From Hydrogenovibrio sp965140365 (lineage in GTDB: Bacteria > Pseudomonadota > Gammaproteobacteria > Thiomicrospirales > Thiomicrospiraceae), in assembly GCA_965140365.1 (NCBI GenBank), contig OZ223196.1: a stretch of DNA of 64,000 nucleotides, one strand, 5' to 3'. Below are positions 59,640 to 64,000 of this stretch, in pieces. Positions within the stretch are counted from its first letter, which is position 1. The number at the start of each line of letters is the position of its first letter. The notes beneath the pieces were generated by a model. It was not told where the DNA came from. It saw only the letters and a program-made list of their open reading frames with translations, and did not search any database. A program made the translations under genes and the position numbers.

Positions 59640-61225
59640 ACGGGCCGCACCAAGTGCTTGTGCTGAGTTCCGATCCAGATTATCAAGCGTATTTTGAAAA
59701 CCGGTTCCACAGCCATCTCGCTTTTTGCCAAACGTTGGCGGACGTCATTGCAAAGCTGGTGAAAGGCCAGTTTGAAGAGTCACCGCCGGTGTTGGCCTTT
59801 CTGGACGGCACTTTGCTGGCGGATGATAATCACTTTTCATTATTGAAACGGTTGCATGAGTTAAGTCGCCAGACGTATTTTGTGATTGATTTTCCCAGTT
59901 TGGATGAGGAACGGTTTCGCTTTTATCAAGACGCGACGGATAATCAGGTGGTTTGGATGCCGAAATCCGTTCCGGTCTCTTTTTTGAATCAAATGATTGA
60001 TCAAGTGCTGATGTTGGCGCGGCAGCAATCATTACTGGCTGAAGCCAAGCGCGACGGGCACGAGATGTTGCGGCGATACCAAGAGCAAAATCGGCTCTTC
60101 AATAGCCTGTTCAGTCTGGTGGAATTCGATGTGAACGGCAAGATTGTGTCGATCAATCAGCATTTTTCACAAGAAACGGGTTGGGAATTTGCTAAGGTGC
60201 TCGGGCGCTCCATTCATGAAATCGTATTGTGGTCGAACGATGAAAGCGACGACTTGTTTTGTGAAAATTTTGTTGGGGAAATGCGTTACTTTGATGCTTC
60301 CGGTCAGCAAAAGTGGGCCTTCTCGCAAGTGAAAAGAGGCGAAAGAGAGGGGGAGGCGGTCTTTTTCTATGTGGCAAAAGACATTACTGAGCGCAAACAA
60401 TATGATCGAAAATTGCAATTTGGAACTTATCAAGAAGGGGCGTTGCGCGCTAAAAGTGAATTGATTCACGATTTGGGCAATACCTTGAACAGTATGAATG
60501 CCACCCGGGGGGAACTGGACAAAGGTGTTCGACAATTAGCGGAAATGCAAAGCGATTTTTCCGACTGGATGGTGCAATGTTCGGATGGGCTGTCAGAGGA
60601 TGTCTCGGGCTTTCTAAACGCTTTGAAGGAAAATATCGCTTTTTTAAAAGATCATTATTTTCGGCATGCGAGTTCCGTACTGGGGCACGACTTGGACCAA
60701 ATGATCGCATCGGTCAATCGCCAGCAACAAGGACTTTCTTCCGGCCAGTACACTGAGTCGGTGAACCTGTATAACCTGATTCAGGAATTGGTCAAATCAA
60801 ATCAAGCTCTGTTGGAGGATAAAGGAATTCGCATCCAAGTGTTGGACACCAATACCTCGATTTTCTTGAAGGTGTCTCGCAATCAACTGTTTCAAGTGTT
60901 GCAGAACCTGATAAAGAATGCGGTGGAAGCGATTGAGGTGTCTACCAAACCGGATCGTTTGATTACGCTTCAGACGTTTCAAGATGCTTCCGAGCTACGG
61001 TTGATCGTACATGATTCCGGTGACGGCATTACAGACGAAAATATCGATAGAGTGTTTCATTTTGGGTTCACCACCAAATCGAAAGGCACGGGGCATGGCC
61101 TGCATTCGGTGGCGAACTTTATGGATGCCAATCACGGTAAAATTGAGGTGGCGTCGTCACCTGAAAACGGCACCAGTTTCATTTTGGTGTTTTCCAAACA
61201 CGGTACGCCGGGCGCTATGGGGTGA
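59636..61225 (+). CDS. PAS-domain sensor histidine kinase
   Basis: This 529-residue protein overlaps the preceding stop by four bases (ATGA). The first 130 residues resemble a degenerate receiver. A PAS domain lies at about 150-270 (VEFDVNGKIVSINQHFSQETGW). A histidine in ELIHDLGNTLNSMN near 287 is the probable phosphorylation site. The ATPase domain near the end has NLIKNAVEAIE, DSGDGI and GTGHGLHSVANFMD. It ends the four-gene partner-switching operon. Confidence 0.85.
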   Translation: MNGPHQVLVLSSDPDYQAYFENRFHSHLAFCQTLADVIAKLVKGQFEESPPVLAFLDGTLLADDNHFSLLKRLHELSRQTYFVIDFPSLDEERFRFYQDATDNQVVWMPKSVPVSFLNQMIDQVLMLARQQSLLAEAKRDGHEMLRRYQEQNRLFNSLFSLVEFDVNGKIVSINQHFSQETGWEFAKVLGRSIHEIVLWSNDESDDLFCENFVGEMRYFDASGQQKWAFSQVKRGEREGEAVFFYVAKDITERKQYDRKLQFGTYQEGALRAKSELIHDLGNTLNSMNATRGELDKGVRQLAEMQSDFSDWMVQCSDGLSEDVSGFLNALKENIAFLKDHYFRHASSVLGHDLDQMIASVNRQQQGLSSGQYTESVNLYNLIQELVKSNQALLEDKGIRIQVLDTNTSIFLKVSRNQLFQVLQNLIKNAVEAIEVSTKPDRLITLQTFQDASELRLIVHDSGDGITDENIDRVFHFGFTTKSKGTGHGLHSVANFMDANHGKIEVASSPENGTSFILVFSKHGTPGAMG

Positions 61226-61226
61226 A

Positions 61227-62351
61227 TCAGCTGTTTTCCACCACAATATTCGGGAAGGCCGAAGCGTAATCGCGACGTTTGGTGGCGATTTGAGCACTCA
61301 CCTGATGCGCAATGCGACGGTACTTTTGTGCCGCGGTGCTGGTTGGCATGGCGGTGACAGTCGGCGTGCCTTGATCGGATTGCGCGCGAATTTGGCTATC
61401 CAATGGCAGGGCGCCTAAAAACGGTACCTTGAATTGTTCTGCCAGCGTTTGGCCGCCATTTTCACCGAATATGGCTTCTTCATGACCGCATTGGCTGCAC
61501 ACATGTGTACTCATGTTTTCTACGACGCCCAGCACCGGAATATTAACCTTTTCGAACATTCTCAAGCCTTTACGGGCATCAATCAGCGCGACTTCCTGCG
61601 GGGTGGTGACAATGACCGAACCGGTGACCGGAATTTGCTGGGAAAGCGTCAGTTGCACATCGCCCGTGCCCGGTGGTAAGTCGATGATCAGATAATCCAC
61701 GTTCTGCCAGTTGGTTTCGTTCAACAGTTGCGTCAGTGTGGAGGTCACAATCGGTCCGCGCCAAATCATCGGGTCGTCGGGGTTGATGAGAAACCCAATA
61801 GACATGAGTTGCAAGCCGTAAGCCGATAAAGGTTCCATGCTCTTTCCGTCTTTGGTTTCCGGCTTTTGATGAACTCCCAGCATGGTTGGAATGCTTGGCC
61901 CGTAAATGTCGGCATCCAACAGACCGACTTGCGCACCTTCCTGTTGCAGAGCCAGGGCCAGATTGACACTGGTGGTGGATTTACCAACACCGCCTTTTCC
62001 GGAGGCGACGGCAATGATGTTTTTGACGTTTTTAAGTGGTTCCGTGCCGCCTTGAACCGCATGGGCCTTGATGTCGGTCGAAAAGGTGATGTCGACCGTT
62101 TCAATGCCTTCTAATTGCAATAAAGTATGCTGAAGTTGTTGTTCGATGGCCGGCCAAAGGCTTTTGGCCGGAAATGGCAGGGCCAGTTCGAGTGTTAGCT
62201 GTGTTTTTTTCAGTTGAACGGCTTGGAGGCTTTTGGCGTTTAACGCTCCGGATTCAATCCCGTCAAGGGTTACAGCGTCGATGGTTTTTTCAATCGCGTC
62301 ACGCTGTTCGTCGGAAATGTTGTGGCCGAATAATTTATTGAGAATGTTCAT
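61227..62351 (-). CDS. apbC: Iron-sulfur carrier protein ApbC/Mrp
   Basis: This 374-residue P-loop ATPase assembles and transfers [4Fe-4S] clusters. The N-terminal 90 residues are a MIP18/DUF59 domain. The Walker motif GKGGVGKSTTSVNLA is near residue 117. The conserved CSQCGHEEAIFG holds the C-x2-C cluster site. The stop lies one base beyond the end of the convergent kinase gene. It is separated from dcd by a CCAGGCCTGG terminator. Confidence 0.94.
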   Translation of the reverse strand: MNILNKLFGHNISDEQRDAIEKTIDAVTLDGIESGALNAKSLQAVQLKKTQLTLELALPFPAKSLWPAIEQQLQHTLLQLEGIETVDITFSTDIKAHAVQGGTEPLKNVKNIIAVASGKGGVGKSTTSVNLALALQQEGAQVGLLDADIYGPSIPTMLGVHQKPETKDGKSMEPLSAYGLQLMSIGFLINPDDPMIWRGPIVTSTLTQLLNETNWQNVDYLIIDLPPGTGDVQLTLSQQIPVTGSVIVTTPQEVALIDARKGLRMFEKVNIPVLGVVENMSTHVCSQCGHEEAIFGENGGQTLAEQFKVPFLGALPLDSQIRAQSDQGTPTVTAMPTSTAAQKYRRIAHQVSAQIATKRRDYASAFPNIVVENS

Positions 62352-62379
62352 GCTGTGTTCCTTCCGTCATCTTAGCGAA

Positions 62380-62401
62380 ATCGGCCAGGCCTGGCCGGTT
62401 T
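62380..62401 (-). terminator. CCAGGCCTGG hairpin between dcd and apbC
   Basis: The stem is AAATCGGCCA-like on one arm and TGGCCGGTTT on the other, with the core at 62385-62394. It lies downstream of dcd on the minus strand. Its T run is short. Confidence 0.6.
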
Positions 62402-62461
62402 CGAGCAAATGCGTTTTGGTTTGAACCTTATTGAGTGGTGACAAAACCTTGGGATTCAAGG

Positions 62462-63085
62462 TCAGGAAAGTAAATCCAATTGGCGCTCGTCTTGTTGAGC
62501 CACTTGGTCTTGCGTGATACGGCTGGCGGTTGGCCCTTGCTGGTTGCGGTATTTGGCATCCGCACGTTTGTTGTAGGGTTTGATGGCTGCGCTGGAGAGC
62601 GTCTCGAAATTGATGGCGCAAATATCCATGCCGGGACGCAATGCCAGCGGCAATTTTCCGCTGTTGAAAATCTCTAACACGATTTGGCCTTGCCAGCCTG
62701 GGTCGATACGGTGTGCGGTGACGTGTACCATTAAGCCTAACCGAGCTAAACTGGAGCGGCCATCCAACCATCCAACCAGGTCGTCTGGAATGGAGACGGA
62801 TTCAAACGTTGAGGCCAATGCGAGTTCGCCCGGGTGCAGAAAAAATGCTTGGCCATCTTCAATCACCACTTCGTCGCCCATGATTTTATCCATGAGTCGT
62901 TGCATTTCGCCCGATTCGCCGCTCAAGTCGATAAAGGGAGCGGTATGGTCGTTGAAAACACGGAATTTGTTGGCCAGGCGTAAATCGACGCTGATGCCTT
63001 TGATCTTGTTTTGATCGGGCACCGGGTCGATTCCGATTTTGCCAATTTTCAGGTGTTGAATGATATCTCTGTCGCTAAGTTTCAT
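62462..63085 (-). CDS. dcd: dCTP deaminase
   Basis: Dcd deaminates dCTP to dUTP, which feeds thymidylate synthesis. It has 207 residues, and the last 14 are an extension. Conserved motifs LVGWLDGRSSLARLGLMVHVTAHRIDPGW, EIFNSGKLPLALRPGM and DAKYRNQQGPTASRI are all present, the first carrying the nucleotide contacts. The start overlaps the end of the DUF3108 gene by four bases. Confidence 0.95.
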   Translation of the reverse strand: MKLSDRDIIQHLKIGKIGIDPVPDQNKIKGISVDLRLANKFRVFNDHTAPFIDLSGESGEMQRLMDKIMGDEVVIEDGQAFFLHPGELALASTFESVSIPDDLVGWLDGRSSLARLGLMVHVTAHRIDPGWQGQIVLEIFNSGKLPLALRPGMDICAINFETLSSAAIKPYNKRADAKYRNQQGPTASRITQDQVAQQDERQLDLLS

Positions 63086-63813
63086 TTGAATGTCGGCTTA
63101 TGGTTCAATTCCAGCTCGATTTTTCGGTCCTCGTCTTTGTTGAGGATCACGATGCGGGCCGGGAAGTAATTAAGTTTGGGCAAGAGCCAAAGTTCCGCCT
63201 CAATTTTACCATTATGGAAGGCAAAACGTTTTGTTTGTACCGCCTCTTCAAAAGGAAGGTCGATTTCATCGGATTCATTGATGGTACTGAATTTGATTTT
63301 CTGCTGAATTTTGTCGTCTTGCAGGTAAATGTCGTTAATCGGGCGCTGGTTCATCACCTGGTACTGGATGCCGTATGCCATGGAGATGACGTCGTAAATC
63401 TGTTTCTGGTTGGGCCAGAACTTCTTGTCTTCGACGTATTCGACTTTATTGAGGTCTTCGCGACGAACCAAAGTATAGGTTTTATGTTCGGTATGGTCAT
63501 CGTATTCACGAGTCAGGAATTTTTTATATTGCAGCCATTTGAAGCCTTGTTCGTTCTGTGTGAGGTGGATTTTTTCCACGGCGGATTCGTTAATAAAGGC
63601 TTTGGCCCAGCCGGGAGGAATGGCTTCGCTGGACAGTTGGCAGTCACTGTTTTGGCAGTTCATTTCCTGGTGAGCTTGTCCGATTTTAAAGCCGAGTACC
63701 CAAATGTCGAAGGTCGCTTTGAAGCTTGGAATTTGTGCGGCTTGCAAGGACAAGGGAAGGAGGCATCCAACGGCGAGTAACGTACGAAGTGCAAGTGTGG
63801 GTAATTGAGTCAT
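63082..63813 (-). CDS. DUF3108 exported protein
   Basis: This 243-residue protein has a signal peptide (LLAVGCLLPLSLQAAQ, cleavage after QAA) and the DUF3108 fold. Hallmarks are FKATFDIWVLGFKIGQAHQEMN near the start and the late WLLPKLNYFPARIVILNKDEDRKIEL. The family is periplasmic and of unknown role. It overlaps purN and dcd by four bases each, so the three form one leftward transcription unit. Confidence 0.85.
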   Translation of the reverse strand: MTQLPTLALRTLLAVGCLLPLSLQAAQIPSFKATFDIWVLGFKIGQAHQEMNCQNSDCQLSSEAIPPGWAKAFINESAVEKIHLTQNEQGFKWLQYKKFLTREYDDHTEHKTYTLVRREDLNKVEYVEDKKFWPNQKQIYDVISMAYGIQYQVMNQRPINDIYLQDDKIQQKIKFSTINESDEIDLPFEEAVQTKRFAFHNGKIEAELWLLPKLNYFPARIVILNKDEDRKIELELNHKPTFK

Positions 63814-64000
63814 CGGCTAAGCTCGTTCAGTTGCAACGGTGCCTGTAATAGAGTGTTTTGGTAGCAGGCCTGGTTGTTTTTTAACTGGATGTGTCCCTGT
63901 GCCAACCAGTTGGTGACTAAAGGATACGCGATGTGCTCTTGAATTTGTACTTTTTTTTGCAGGGTTTCGGCGGTGTCGTCCGCCTCCACCGGCACTTTGG
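63810..64000 (-). CDS. purN: Phosphoribosylglycinamide formyltransferase, C-terminal part (5' partial)
   Basis: The gene enters from the right edge of the window and only its end is visible. The frame reads VPVEADDTAETLQKKVQIQEHIAYP, which is the typical PurN ending (V-x-P-x-D-D-T-x-E-T-L, then x-x-E-H-x-x-Y-P). The formyl-donor active site lies outside the window. It overlaps the DUF3108 gene by four bases. Confidence 0.85.
   Translation of the reverse strand, partial: KVPVEADDTAETLQKKVQIQEHIAYPLVTNWLAQGHIQLKNNQACYQNTLLQAPLQLNELSR

Overview
The window reads as chromosomal backbone of a gammaproteobacterium. My best guess is a sulfur-oxidising autotroph of the Thiomicrospira/Hydrogenovibrio type. 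This rests on gene content seen here: a Mla system, a three-subunit cytochrome bc1 complex, an rnfABCDGE-nth operon, an AceE-type pyruvate dehydrogenase and an exported delta-class carbonic anhydrase. It is an inference, because no 16S rRNA or RuBisCO gene is present. No tRNA, rRNA or CRISPR array was recognised.

Layout. 1-6.4 kb: end of the mla operon (mlaC, mlaB), a yadGH-type ABC exporter, ibaG, murA, hisG and hisD, all rightward. 6.5-13.8 kb: a Nif3-like protein, petABC, radA and a hybrid histidine kinase. 13.8-18.5 kb: leftward inositol monophosphatase, CorB-like and YpjD-like genes, divergent from ffh. 18.6-21.9 kb: a GGDEF sensor, a HAD phosphatase and rppH. 22.1-28.2 kb: a structured leader followed by aceE, aceF and lpdA, where E3 carries its own lipoyl domain. 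28.2-32.9 kb: a scrap island with a PIN-like protein, DUF3820, an IS3 transposase remnant, short repeats, a lipoprotein and an orphan Tat-exported substrate-binding protein. It is closed on the right by a diverged copy of the lpdA 3' end. 32.9-37.3 kb: old yellow enzyme, glucosaminidase, host-attachment-like protein, DUF2470 and nitroreductase. 37.5-39.3 kb: a very AT-rich three-gene cassette. 39.7-46.0 kb: a run of small conserved genes (lipocalin, methyltransferase, NifX-like, Dps, deaminase, FKBP, GlsB, DUF924, DUF2789). 46.1-56.0 kb: delta-CA, then the leftward rnfABCDGE-nth operon and metG. 56.4-61.2 kb: a partner-switching cassette (STAS, receiver-PP2C-ATPase and two kinases). 61.2-64 kb: leftward apbC, dcd, a DUF3108 protein and the end of purN.

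Two repeat systems overlay these genes. The 10-bp palindrome CCAGGCCTGG occurs 17 times, mostly as the core of transcription terminators but also inside genes. An inverted-repeat element of exactly 160 bp occurs three times (934, 20344, 43302), and one copy supplies the C-terminal codons and stop of a HAD phosphatase. These, the lpdA-tail duplication, the aceE leader, the AT-rich cassette and the partner-switching cluster are the most worthwhile points to follow up.
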